From Ophioderma brevispina (Eukaryota > Echinodermata > Ophiuroidea > Amphilepidida > Ophiodermatidae), in the NCBI GenBank assembly GCA_023653785.1, contig JAMKCH010078527.1, positions 1 to 64,000 on the forward strand: 64,000 bases of DNA, read 5' to 3'. How positions within the stretch are numbered: the stretch's first letter is position 1; each line of letters starts with the position of its first letter. The notes under the pieces were generated by a model, which saw nothing but the letters and a program-made list of their open reading frames with translations, was not told the DNA's origin and searched no databases. Positions 11,536 to 23,743 of the stretch are shown here, piece after piece. Both the position numbers and the translations under genes were made by a program.

Positions 11536-14500
11536 TGTGTAATTTTCGCTGAATTATTCATATTGGAAATGCATTTCCGGAGTAAGGACCCTAGGAATCC
11601 CGTTATCCATCAACATGTGGCAAACCGTTCCGTGTTAAGTGTTAAAACAAACCTTTTACACTGAACCAGAAACAAAAGAGACGTTGAAACCAAAACAAGA
11701 GTCGTTCAATACCAATAGGAGAGTGTTCAACCCACTGTGTTAAAACAATTGTCCAGTCGTCCACTTTTTATTTTTAAAAATAATATCAATGACGGGGTTT
11801 TTGTTTTATTGTGAAAATTAAAACTATAAAACCGTTTCAATGCCTCAAAGAAATAATACCAGTGTCTTTCCTCTTTTTTGATGCACCAAAAGAAGACTAT
11901 TTTTCAATATTTCTTAATAGTGTTTTTATCATTTTTTTTACAGAATGTGAACGAAAATATTTTAGGGTGTCACTTCATTGGACCCGAGTGCGAAGTTGTC
12001 TAAGCTTTAATTAAAGGTTCATGTAAAAAAATGAACATAAAAAATGCAAACCTCATTATTTTGCTCATTTTTAGCGTGTTTTACTAAATTTATACACTGT
12101 ATAACAGTTTTTAATCTTCATGAAAAATAAAAGGTTATTACTCTTGGGGAATGGAGTAACCCCAAAGGAAGTGAGTGACCCATTCCAAACTTTTAGATGC
12201 TTACATTTTCTAGATATTTTAAAAATATCACCTTTGGTGCACAAAAAAGAAGGTAGACACACGGTAGTAATGACTTTTGGCATGAAATTGGTTTAATGAT
12301 TATAGATATAATAAAATCATGCGTTTAATCAGGCGGTGGCGGCCAAGCTTCATTCCATAGCGCGACACTGCCGAACGAGTCATTGGACTAGCCTGAACAG
12401 TGACCGCATTTGAGGTCACTGTGCTCGTTTATAAATAGATCAGTGTGTGGCGAGTGGGAATTCCCCGTACGGAGCCGCGACCGTTTCAATTGCCTTGCTT
12501 TAATTCGGTGGTGCATATGTGCTGCAAAACTTCATCAATCGTTTTTAAAGAACGGACTGAGAGGTGATTGCTACATGCAGGTCAACCGAATCATTCCACG
12601 GTGGTGCATGGCTACCCGGGGCTACCTGGTACCGGGCCTGGTACATCATGGTCCGCAGCTATAAATCGCGGTGACTCTGCGATTGAACATGAGGTCAAGC
12701 GAGCGTCGTTCAAAATTGATCCGTTTGTACCGTTATTCATACCAGACAAATAGCTTGACACTTGAGTTGATTCGTCAACCCAACGGATTTTTTGTTTTTT
12801 GAGTGAAAAATATTGATATTCACACTATTTTCGACTTTAGAATATTTGTCAAGTTTCGTGGATTACGTGCTAACCTATGGGAACGGCAAAACACGCTATC
12901 TTGGCCAGCCCCCCCCTGCGTTTAATCGATCTTTTGGAAAACTAAAGACTAAGTTTGTGGATAATATGCTCCAATTTTTGGTGCTCATGGATTGAGCATC
13001 CATTTACCAAATTTTATAATAAAGCCTACAACTAGACCTATGCGTCGAGAATTGAACACCCCCCCCCGCTGACCTAGCCCCGAGCGCACCCGCAGCGCGA
13101 GACTGGTGATCCCTAGGTAACTCACTATAGAGGGCGCGTGTGCTCTTAGATGGACTACTATAACTATATCGCGTCGGGTGACGCATATAAGTTGATATAC
13201 AAATTCCCAAGGTTCAAACTCAGGATAAACAAGCTTAAAGAAAGAATGGAAGGAAAACGGGAAAGAGAGAGGAAAACACGATACACAGGGTTAAGGTAGG
13301 AAAGAAGGATTCAAACAGCGGCCTGGCAAGGTACTGAAGAGAAGAGGCGTAACTTGAGAAATGGTACCGGACACGGCTGTAGCGTGAAGGAACTGTATCT
13401 GAGTCGCGGCAAAGGAGTGGAATTTTATCTTCCCTCGTTTCCTTGTTCTCCTTTTTTACATCTTGAAGACGAACTTTTACCCAAAACCGCATCTGTAAAG
13501 TTTCCTCGCCAAATATTTCACGCCGTTTTGAAGTGAGGGCTAAGAACGTGATTTTTAATCCCCCATAGAGTACTGTGTAACATCAATATTGGTCGACCAA
13601 AATGGTGCACATTTTCGCTCATAACACCCAACCAAACATCTTTAGCCTAAGATTTCACAGGATAAATGAGAAAATAGTAAATTTCATCTGATATCAAAAT
13701 ATTGACCACTTCTGGTAAAAATCTGGGTCCCCTGGGGACGAAGCTATTACGATCGGGCCATGGCCCTTTAAACATCGACTATTGCAGTAATTGCCTTCCT
13801 TTATTCCATGTGAACATCCTTCCCAAGGGACTCCCGGCAACTGTGTCCGGTTTCATTGTAAGTTCAACACCTTGGTTTAAAACTCCAGGAACTGGGAAGT
13901 CTGGGGTCTTCTAATAAATAAATATGGATACATAGACCAAGCTGAGTCCGGACAATGCACACCATTGACGCACAAAATCCATAATATCCCTAAATAAGAA
14001 CTATATTGAAAGGAGATATATAGCTACAGGGTGCACAAATTCGGCTCCCGCTCCGCTTATAGTAAATTTTTGTGCTTGTTTATGTTATTCTAATGTTATG
14101 CCATGGTACAAAACAGTATAAGAAATGACCATAACTCCCTTCTTAATTAAAACTGTATAAATCAAATAGTGGGACTTCAACTTGTAATAGCAAAATCAGG
14201 AGCGGGTTCTAGATTTCCCACAAAACAAGGTGGCACGGTGCACGTGTGATGTTCCCAAATTCTCTGACCACAAACATACCGCACGCGAATCCAATGGCCA
14301 GATTTTGCTCGCCAATGTTGTGGGAATCCGTTTACATGCAGCGTTTATCATACAATATTTACGATAATTCAGAGAATATGTGGGGTGCCACTCATGAGAT
14401 TTCCTTCTGTAACTTTTTAAAGGTGCAACGAGAGATTTTGAGGTACTATCATAATAGTAATTCAATAATTGACACTCAATATATTTCTTACCTTGTATTC

Positions 14501-15220
14501 TGCTACAGAAATGTCTTAAAAGAGGGAAAAATGGGTGTATTTTGATTTGCTTATATTTCATGTAAAACATAGGCTGATGTCGTATTTGCTCCTATACGAA
14601 ATTAGAAATTGCACAATTTTGTACCAAGAAACACTTCTCAGCTATCCTTTCAGATGGGAATATTTTTTGATGGAAAGCTTTACATCAGAGCAAAAATCAG
14701 CATTTGCGATTTTTTAGGGCCACTGATATGTGAAATCTCTCGTGCACCTTTAATTTCTCACCATATTTTGAACATACTCAGCCGAGAGAGGATACCTCGA
14801 TATTGAGTACCTTTACGGAACTATTGTCGAACAATAAACACTTATTTTAATATTTTTCTTGTTTTCGTGTTATTTAATCTTGTTAACTTAAATTGTATCA
14901 AGGCCACTATCAGGAGTTACACTTTCATCATTGCTGAAGTTCAAAGGAGTGTGCATTCACTTTGCCATAATTTAAAAGCATATTTGGGTTTTTTTTTCAC
15001 GGAATGCCAACTAGGCCTATGACGGATGAACTTTTGTTTGCCCTCCATTATCATCCAAGCATGCGGGGAATACCATGACCCTGCATGGTGGTTCACCTAA
15101 ATATTTTAAAACATTCTTGCCGGTTGAATTCGTTGGTACTCACTATACGTGCTTGGTTTTTTTCTCAGAGGGTGTTTTGAACCAACCCCATAATGCATAG
15201 CAATGTGCCTATACTGTGCT
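11536..15220. repeat. Tandem duplication, copy B
   Basis: Second copy of the unit described for 7650-11535. It has a private insertion at 12331-12916 and ends inside the hAT-type MITE at 15166. The copy A/copy B junction near 11533 also falls inside the head of a copy of that MITE (starting about 11475), so the duplication breakpoint lies within a transposon. Confidence 0.85.
12331..12916. mobile_element. TIR element private to copy B
   Basis: The segment is flanked by an 11-bp direct repeat, TGCGTTTAATC, at 12320-12330 and 12917-12927. Copy A has an uninterrupted TCGTTTTATCGATC at the same place. Its ends are imperfect inverted repeats: GGCGGTGGCGGCCAAG at the left and CTTGGCCAGCCCCCCC at the right. 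The duplication length is closer to Mutator-like elements than to hAT. No transposase is visible. Confidence 0.65.
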
Positions 15221-15413
15221 GTACTGTACTAAACACGTGTCAGTACTTTATAGGAATAAGCTAAAAATTCCCTACTAACACTTTGTGGGCTAAATTGAGC
15301 ATAAAAGTCAGGGTTTTTATGTGTTAAGATAGGATTTTTGTGGTGACATGACCCTTTTGAAGTGAAATTTCCCAAAACTGATGCATTGTGGGATTGATTC
15401 AACACACCCTCCG
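15166..15413. mobile_element. hAT-like MITE, CAGAGGGTG ends
   Basis: It begins CAGAGGGTGTTTTGAACCAA and ends TTCAACACACCCTCCG. It is the same family as 17821-18114, with shared interior (for example TGTGCTGTACT...TAAACAC). The flanking runs of T obscure the target duplication. A truncated head of the same copy occurs at 11475-11533. Confidence 0.75.
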
Positions 15414-15534
15414 GTTTTTTTCTGGAGCACAGGTTTGGCCAAGTTAACCTATTGACCTCCTGTGCATGCAAGAACTTTTGCGAATGCGACTTATTTCCAT
15501 TGAAAACGCCACATAGAGAAGCAGGAACAGAATA

Positions 15535-16753
15535 TTCGTTTACCCCACTACAGAAAAGGTTTAACACCTTTGGTAGTTAGTATGGACCCTCTACATCAAT
15601 GCTAGGTAGGTCGTACTCTCAAATTGTGCTATCACGTGTGGCCAATTTTAGTTTACACAGGGTCAAACTTTTACTTGCTCCCAATCATGTTGAAGCGTAT
15701 GCCATATTGTCCAATTAATCATAGGATTCCAAAAATGTATATAGTTTGTACCCACCTACGACCATTGGTTTAGAGTTATAGTAAAATGACAAAAATGGTA
15801 AAAAAAGGTCAATCTCAAGTTGTACAGGGGCAAACATTAAAAGTGAATTGATTAATTTTAAATACTTTGCAATAGCCTGAGGTAAGAGGACTCCTAAAAA
15901 GGTATATTGATCATGTTAAAATGTTTAAGCTTACGGAGATAAGGTCAATAAGGTCAACACTTAATGTAGAAAACAAAATTGTTAAAAGTAAACAACCTTG
16001 TTTAAAAGCTTAAGCATCAGTTGTTTAAATTTTTAAAACAATGTGTTAATTTGACTTTTAAACAAGGTTGAGCGAGACAGTGTAAACAGCAGTTGCGTAA
16101 AAGATTGCGATTTGGTTAAAAAATTGTTTAAAAAATTATACAACCTGTTTAAGACAACATGTTATAACAACAAAACTAAACAATGTTGTTTAAAAACTTA
16201 AAACCACGTGTTTTAAAACTTAAAACAACAACACTTTAAACAACCCTCTTTTTTCAAACAGCAAATTTTAAAACAGTGTTCTAACAGTTAATGGATTATG
16301 TGGCCATATGACTTATTTTGTTGGCATAACATTGGTAACCACTGCATTGCAGAGGGTACAAAATATTCATTATTTGACACATTAAAATAGATGAACAACT
16401 TCTTTCATTTTGTCTACCAAAAATTGGGAGCAACTTCTGATTTTGACCCAGTACAAATAGGAAATTGACCTTTTTTACCATTTTAGCCCATTTTACCCTA
16501 TAAATCAAACCATTTTAGTCATAGATGGTACAATCTGTACATTTTGGAATCTTATGGACAGAGACAATATGGCATAAAGTTCACAGATTGCGAGCATTTT
16601 TTAAAAATTAACCCTGTGTAAACCTAAATTGGTCCCCTATGAAAAAGTGATACCAATTGAGATAGTACTACCTACATAGCATTTGATAGAGGGTCCATAC
16701 TAACCACCCAAGGTGTCAAACCTTTTCTGTAGTGCATGAGGGGTAAACGATTG
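15535..16753. mobile_element. Large foldback element with GTTTAAA-rich loop
   Basis: Arms of several hundred bases face each other. CACTACAGAAAAGG at 15546 and onwards through GGTTAGTATGGACCCTCTA-type sequence is matched in inverse up to 16734, and the flanking TCGTTTACCCC extends the match to about 15535 and 16753. The centre (about 15990-16260) is crowded with GTTTAAA and TTTAAAC motifs. No protein is encoded. Confidence 0.8.
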
Positions 16754-17820
16754 AGGTTTGACCTGGGTCCGAGCCCCCTTAATACATGCACGAGGGGCAT
16801 TTTCTAGAACAAAAAATCTTCTTGTCATATTAAAATGCTACCAATATATTTAATCACACATCTCTAATAGGTTATCACGTGTAATAGATGCCCAAAACTC
16901 CATGCGCTGGTACGCGTGAATTGAGGTCTTCATAAACAGACGTAATCCACCGTATCTTTTACTAGTGGGACATTGCATCAGTTGAGGATGATGAAAAAGT
17001 GATGTCTAATGAAATTGTACATTCAAAGTTCATTTTTTTAAGAATACGAGCAAAAAAGACCGAGAATTTTTCCATATCAACATAAAATGACCAAAGATGC
17101 ATAACGTGTTTTAAGTAATAGAGTTATGGTTAAAATGTTTTCACGAGTGCCAAACATTTATGCTAATGTTTTTGCCTTTTAATGACCTTTCTAATGTTTT
17201 GGTGTATCCTCTTTTGCTAATACGTCAAAAAATTAACTATGAGGGTCCCCTCGGATGAGTGAGATATTAGTACGCGGTTGCTTTTGGTGAAATCCGGTTC
17301 CGGTTCTATGATCTTTCACAATTTTTGTCTAACACTTCCAAAGCCAAGTTCTCTTTCTCCAAATGTGAAGCCGATAGTAGACCATATAAGTTCAAGACTG
17401 TTCGGATTGAGGCAGGAGGAAAATTCAGCTCACACTGAACTATTTTGATAACTTCGCATCTCTGGAGACATGACGTTTGAACAACGTAGTGGTGTATGCT
17501 GGAAATAATTACGGTATCTTTCGTTTCGACCTGCAGCCTGCACAACTGAAAGGAATGGGTTTTTCACTATAAATTTCAGATATAACGGACCCGCAACTTG
17601 AGTTTAGTCTATGCTGTAAAATTTGTTACAATTTGTTGAAATTATTTATCTCAATCGCTATTCCTAAACATGATTATTAGGCATATGATTCTCTGATTGG
17701 TCCATTACATGACAGGCCTAACCTCTAGTAGCCAATCAAGATACTTTTTTTATATTATATCTATCTGCACCTTTAAACTTTCTTCTCGTGTTTTTGGTTG
17801 GCTAATTAGATCATATAGCC
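16754..17820. other. No feature seen
   Basis: AT-rich spacer between two transposons. Short frames on both strands show no recognisable protein. Confidence 0.4.
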
Positions 17821-18114
17821 GAGAGGGTGTTTTGAATCAATCCCATAATGCATTGCAATGTGCCTATACTGTGCTGTACTAAACACATGTCAGTACTTAG
17901 GGATAAAAAGTGTTCCAAATGTTAAAGAACCACGGGACACTTCATCATCATGCTAAAAAATTCCCTAAGTACCAACGCTTTGTGGGCTAAAATGAGCATA
18001 AACGTCGACGTTTTTATGTGGTGAGAATACGGGATTTTTGTGAGATCACATGACCCTATTGAGGTAAAATTTCCCAAAACGGTGCATTATGGGATTGACT
18101 CAACACACCCTCTG
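17821..18114. mobile_element. hAT-like MITE with perfect 8-bp target duplication
   Basis: The 294-bp element (ends GAGAGGGTGTTTTGAATCAA and TTGACTCAACACACCCTCTG) is flanked by ATATAGCC at 17813-17820 and 18115-18122. Terminal repeats of about 30 bp and an 8-bp duplication are hAT traits. It is a second copy of the family at 15166-15413. Confidence 0.85.
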
Positions 18115-18700
18115 ATATAGCCATAGAAATAACCAAGCAAATTAAAAGTTTACCCAGGATGATCCTGTATCTTACTGGGGGCTATACCCGTGTAACCTAG
18201 AACCAATACATTTTAATACTTGCATAGCGCATTGGTACACATTTTAACACGAGTTTACTTGGTTTCAAATTTACCCTTACGTCTATTTAATCTTCCCCCT
18301 TAATGATATTTGTCTCCCCCTCCCGCTCCTCAGATTTTTGAACCGACGGTAAAAAATAGTGTTGCCGGCAAAACTGTTCATTGCTGACACATTTTTTTGA
18401 ATAAAAATTCATAAACATATTTATGGACAATTTCGTCGGCAAATGGACAGTTTTGTCGGTAATATTAAACTCAACACCCCTATTAAAAATGGTCTGTGAA
18501 CGCCCCTGACAGTATTCCCCCTGCAAACATTTTGTCCGATTTGTTCTCTAGGGGCTTAATAGAACATGTATTTTGGTAAAATAAATTATGTTGCAATTTT
18601 TTTAAAATTCGTTTAGGAAAGTAAAATCATACTAAAATAGTTGTTAGGGTGCTCATTTTAAAAGTCACAAAAATTACTCTTTTAGGGTATCAAATCAAAC

Positions 18701-18740
<40 letters not shown>

Positions 18741-18750
18741 ATTACTATTA
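18701..18750. repeat. (TTA)n microsatellite
   Basis: About 14 units of ATT/TTA, slightly interrupted at the right end. It lies about 75 bases upstream of the exon at 18824. Confidence 0.9.
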
Positions 18751-18823
18751 ATGGGTGTTTTGCTTTGTTTTATCGTTTGCTTGTTTGTTTTGTTTTTATG
18801 CTTTGTTTGGTTTCTTCCTTCAG

Positions 18824-18918
18824 ACAAGATGGTGTCAAAGTGGAAAGTCAACTTCGTCCACTTGAGTGCGGTCTTATGTGTGTTTTTGGCCGCAGCATCC
18901 AAACAGCAGAATCGCATG
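18824..18918 (+). CDS. Putative first coding exon with signal peptide
   Basis: A pyrimidine-rich tract ending TTTCTTCCTTCAG precedes the exon and CGCATG|GTAAGA closes it. Within it an ATG at 18829 opens exactly 30 codons and ends in phase 0. The peptide has a basic start (MVSKWK), a hydrophobic core (LSAVLCVFLAAAS) and then polar residues, a good signal peptide layout. Splice acceptor, donor and start all agree, so a real exon is plausible. It is on the same strand as, and upstream of, the toxin-like gene at 27456-38102 and could supply its secretion signal. However, the next certain exon begins in phase 2, so at least one unseen exon would be needed. It could belong to another gene. Confidence 0.5.
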
Positions 18919-20069
18919 GTAAGAAAAAAGAAAGATGAATGATTATGGTTTGTTTTTTATAATGTTATGTCGATTCCAACGAGAAGTGTACACACGAGGA
19001 TTTTTAGGTCCAAAATAAACGTGTTCCACCATTTTTCTCGTAAACCGATTGATATGCACACATATTCGCCTTATAACTTGGTAGAATCCAAAAGTGCCAT
19101 CAATAATCTTGAAGAATATATTAGGATGTGTATAGTAAATAGGATGGCAATTGGCAATGCCTGTGGTTACCTATACAAGACCGCTATGATGCGTTCCAAA
19201 ATTGGGTATTATTAAAACTACTTGTTTCTACGTACACTGGTAGACCGGCCGTGTCAAAAAAATAGGTACACTCCTCCCCATTTATTGTGGTCCATTTCTA
19301 ATAACTTGATCAACACATCGAGTTCCCAAATTTGTGTGAATATATATGAACTAGAAAATCTTATTTGGGGGCAGTTAACAGTATTTTAGTCTCAAGTTTG
19401 TAAAAACACCGGTATCTTATTAAAAAGAGGGATGTTCTGTTTTCAGCAAGTTTAGAAAGTATTAAAGGCCTATCATGGATTTGCTTAACTCAGGAACTCG
19501 AAAAAATCATCAAAAATCAGATTTTTGCATGTCTGTAACAAGTATAGGTATCCTAACATACCCTGCAATGATCTACCAAAACCAACCTAACAAGGAACAT
19601 AATCGGATTTTTAGTTCATTAGTGTCCGTTCGGAAACTACTACACATAATTGAATTGAGATTCGTATTTTTGAAAACTGCCGTTTTCTCGTTTCTGTCAA
19701 TTCCCCTTGAGTTGGAAAAGTAACATATCGAAATTCTACATGCTTATTCTTCACTTTGAAGCCATTCTTGCAATATTTCAAATATTTTGCCTCTTTTCGG
19801 ATAATCACGTGATAGTGTCTTTAAATACCTATGGATTATTCATAATATGGCAAAGAACACATGTGACCGTACGTAACAGGGCCTATTTTTCAATGTGTCT
19901 TTCAGCTTGGAAGTTGGCATGTTTAAAATATATGCTAATGAATGATAAATTCTTCTCTATACACTGCTTTACGATGATCTGTCTAAGTAATAAAAGTTTT
20001 ATCCTGATGTCGCAATGTCTTCGTGCTATTTTTGGATGTAAATGTATATGTTTAACTTGTTAACTTTCT
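18919..20069. other. Probable intron, no feature seen
   Basis: AT-rich sequence downstream of the signal-peptide exon. Several 60-120 residue frames exist on both strands but none has splice borders in register or recognisable content. Confidence 0.4.
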
Positions 20070-20625
20070 ACACTGTAAATTGTTCAGACGCCTAAATTAA
20101 CACCTTTTGAACACTGACACCTGTTCATTTTAGCGTTTTCTGTGATAATACTTCCAGTTCCTTAATAATGTGAAAAATATTAAGAAAAAACTAATTGAAT
20201 TATTACAATCGAAATATATATTCATTTTTTTTGCTGCCTCACATGTAAAATAAGAGTTAGATTTTTCGTCGTAGTCGCTGAGACACATCTGACACCTTAG
20301 AACATTGGCGTCTGAACATTGTTTTCAGGCGTCTGAAGTTTTTTTCCTTTCACTCAGATCCGAGCGGGAACACTTCAGACGCCTACAAATGCCAATGGTG
20401 TAAGGTGTCCGATGTGTTTCTCACGACTCCGACGAAAAATTTTCACTTTTTTATTTTTTAACTCTGAGGCAGCAAAAATGAATATATATTTCGATGTTAT
20501 CATTTAATTAGTTTTTTCATATTTTTACATAATTTAAGGAACTGAAGTATTTATCACAGAAACCGTAAATGAACACTGTCAGGTGTTCAAAAGGTTCTAC
20601 ATTTTGCGTTTTAAATTTACAGACA
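20070..20625. mobile_element. Foldback element of about 555 bp
   Basis: The left arm (CACCTTTTGAACACTGACAC near 20099, ATATATATTCATTTTT near 20215, AGGCGTCTGAAGT near 20328) is mirrored by the right arm (GAACACTTCAGACGCCT near 20370, ATGAATATATATTTCG near 20478, GTGTTCAAAAGGT near 20583). Almost the entire element is palindromic, with a loop of only about 25-30 bases. No coding frame. Confidence 0.85.
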
Positions 20626-20896
20626 AAATTACATACTGTACAACTGATCAATTATGATCAATTGCGTTTGTTCTAACAGCCCGTCTAAACTGTTTAACCA
20701 TGCATTATGCTGCATTCGTAGATTACATGGCCCAATATCGAAGTAAAATTTAGACTATTCGTGATGCCACTACAAATGTGGTATTTTTAAAGCCCTAGAA
20801 TGTATTCCTATCATTTTATACACTTGATGGATAGCATATACCCAATAATTCTCTACCAACATTGATCCACAACGTTTTAACAGGATGGTTATGTAC

Positions 20897-21110
20897 CTTT
20901 ATTTTGCAGAATTTTACAGCATTTGCCTAAACCCGTCTTTAACCGGTTTATGTAATCGTTCTGAGAGTTAAATGCAAGAGTTTCTATAATTATAGAGAGT
21001 AAAGCGTTACGGTCATCTTTAGAATTCATCTTCTTGCATTTTTTGCCGACCACAAAAGAAACATAGAGTACCAACAATATAAAGCAATAGCTGCCTCCCG
21101 CTTCTTCCAT
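20897..21110 (-). CDS. Putative first exon of a small secreted protein
   Basis: From the ATG at 21110 the minus strand encodes 71 codons and ends at a possible donor (AAG|GTACAT) with one spare base. The peptide has a hydrophobic segment (FILLVLYVSFVV) just after the start, like a signal peptide, then a polar, lysine-rich part with Cys residues and the sequence GLGKCC. A small secreted peptide precursor is possible; I do not recognise the family. Caution: most of the exon and its upstream region form a segment repeated at 47288-47852, where the frame is broken and the copy sits inside a LINE. The exon may therefore be part of a repeat rather than a gene. Confidence 0.35.
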
Positions 21111-21514
21111 ACTGTGGTGCCGCTTTGCATATACACTAATCGGATAGTGATACAAATTGAGCATGTGTAGAGGTGGCCAGGTGTAATAATAGTGCACCTG
21201 GAATCATTGTGCTAAGATACTCTTTTTTCTCATAATGCAATGCGCGTTAAGGTGGACAGATGTATTCATTGAGGCGGTTATTTAAATCAAGACCACTGAC
21301 GTGTCATTTCATTCGTGTGTGGCCTGGGTAGGACAAAATTTAACCACCCAATAGCACCCCAACATCCAACAAAAACTGATTATTTGCCGGCGGATTGTTT
21401 ATCGAATTGACATGATTGTGTATACAAGCACCCAAACTAATAATTATTCCGTTGCAATATTCAAAATGTCAGCGCCCAGGCACGGACGACTGGTTTTGAA
21501 TGGGCTTACCCCTG
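20972..21514. repeat. Dispersed duplication, copy 1
   Basis: It matches 47288-47852 in the same orientation: CTTTAGAATTCA, GATACTCTTTTTTCTCATAATGCAA, AGATGTATTCATTGAGGCG and GTCAGCGCCCAG are shared in order. It covers part of the putative exon at 20897-21110 and about 400 bases upstream of it. Confidence 0.8.
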
Positions 21515-21546
21515 GTACATGTGGTCCCAATAGACGTATTCAATAG

Positions 21547-21699
21547 CAGCCATGTTGGTGGACAAGATAGACGCATTCCAGTCTTACAAGTACATTCACA
21601 TGTCAATTATCCCTGGGCCAATCGATATAAAACATGGATCGATTGACAGCTTACTGCATTGTAGTCTGGGAAGGATGCATCTGTCCACCAACATGTCTG
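21547..21699. mobile_element. Small MITE, CAG...CATGTTGGTGGACA ends
   Basis: The 153-bp element has about 30-bp inverted ends: CAGCCATGTTGGTGGACA at the left and TGTCCACCAACATGTCTG at the right, extended by GCATTCCAG against CTGGGAAGGATGC. No clear target duplication. Confidence 0.7.
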
Positions 21700-23743
21700 G
21701 TGGTTGAGTCATATTGATTACGGTCTATAGCTCTTTATAGTTATTTGCAAATAATCTTAGCTTTATTCTTAAACACCATATAAGTTTGGGACAGGCGGGA
21801 CAATAATCCTATAATAACGTGTACAGTGTGTTCGTAGGTTTTGTTACCATACTTCATTGTAACGACCATAATATATGTGGTCGTGATTGCTTAATTTCCA
21901 AATTTGATTAACACTGGTAACATTCTGTCCACATACTTACTTGATTAAGAATAAAATTGCTTTCTCTGGACATTTAAAAGCAGATGCATGACCCCCACTC
22001 GTATTGTTTTAAGAGATTATAAATAATCCATCGCATATAGCGTTATATTCAATGTTGGCATCGGTAATAACCCTGTTTAATTGAATGTATTGAATTCTAC
22101 ATGGAATCTTTGACACTTCCTACTACTACTACTACCACACCACCACCATAGGCGGCACACCATTTTACGCTCCCATAGCATCTTCTAGTGTTGGGGACCA
22201 AAAGGAACAGCGCCACCTATGCCCGTATCCGCATCGCTAATTGCCGGCTATTCTTAGACTTCGCTACTCATGGGACTCCCTACACCAACACGGTGTTTAG
22301 AGAAGTTTTGGATGCAAATCATGTACCACCGCATTTCAATACGGAATAAACCCCAAACTCGTTTCGAAACCTCATCTTCATGCCAAATTCATTCCCATTG
22401 AAAATGCGTGGTACCCGATTTGGCAGTCCTCTATGGTGTGTTAAAGGCTCTGCGATTAGCTTGAACAAGGATGAAAAAACGGTTTCGCGGTACCTTGGCT
22501 ATCGCGAAATCAACGAATCAGGTGGTCAATTCTGATTTAGAAACGGGTTCCTGACAAAAAAGACCCCTTAGCTCCTAGCTTTGTAAGCCGGAGTGGTGGG
22601 ATGACTTTGACAGCAGCATCGAGAACTGAGCCAGCTGATAAGAAGCTGATAAGGTAAGACAAGAATAGTCCCGTTAAAAAAGACATCATCGCGTTAGTTG
22701 GCGTTTGATTGGTTGAAAGACGAGGTACATGAACGTACACAGTGACCATAACTTACTGTTGCATAAAATATTTATTATAGATATTACAAAATAAAATGAG
22801 TTGACATTTTGAGCTGTGTGAGGTTTAACTGTACATTAAAGGTGCTTGTTTCCGATCGTCTTTCTTGCAACTATTTTCATTTTAGTTTTCTTTTACATTT
22901 CTTGAGAATTGTTAAATCTTTGTCTAGCTGGTTGCTGGACCTTCATGAATTAGTTTCTTGTCATCATAATTAATTGTATACTCTTTTAAAGTTACATAAG
23001 GCACATGCCAGTAAAATGGCAACAGTGTTTTATTAATTACATGAGATTAGCTTGTAACATGACAGCATTATGAAATATATAAATAGCTAATAGTACTAAA
23101 TGTATTACTTTTTACATTTTGAAACTAAGTCAATTCAAACCCATCGTTCACTCTGGTACTTTTCTGAAGGTATTTGCATTGAAACGGAGGGATGTGCATG
23201 GATGGGAAATTAACATCACGCTAAATTTTTGAAACATGTTGATCCTATATGCAAGATAAAATTATGTTGTGGTTATGAAATCATTTAAAGACCACGTAAA
23301 ATGCTTTATAGCTGCACGAATTATATCAAAACATTCTGATTAAGCTTTCTGACTAATCGCATTTGCCTCAATGGTATACTGACTTTTGAAGCGCCTGTGT
23401 TTTGGATTGAATGAACACAAAAGGCTTTGCACTCTCCCTGCTCACTTGAAAGGCTAGTTATTTTAGTTTCATGCTGAAACAGGTAAATTGGGCCACATGC
23501 CTTTTTTTCCCATGCAACTAATTGACGCAGTTCTTAACTTCTCTTCCGGTGACAGATGAGGTTGAATCATTATAATAAATTAACTGAATATAACATAACA
23601 GATCCTTTGTACTTGCTCATTTCGATATCATTATCATCTTCTTTAGGAAATTGCACACCCAAATCCATTCTACATAAAATAATCCTCTTTTTCCCACATT
23701 TATACTCATATTCATTTCAATCACTTCTTACCTCACTCTACTT
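21700..23743. other. No gene seen
   Basis: Spacer or intron with an (ACT/ACC)n patch at 22120-22150. A minus-strand frame at 22537-22749 contains a hydrophobic stretch (FLTGLFLSYLISFLSAGS) but has no supported splice context and is not called. Confidence 0.4.

Noticed and set aside
18649..18828. Upstream extension of the signal-peptide exon through a poly-Leu stretch
   Set aside because: The leucines come from the (TTA)n microsatellite; a clean splice acceptor at 18822-18823 and ATG at 18829 give a better exon start.
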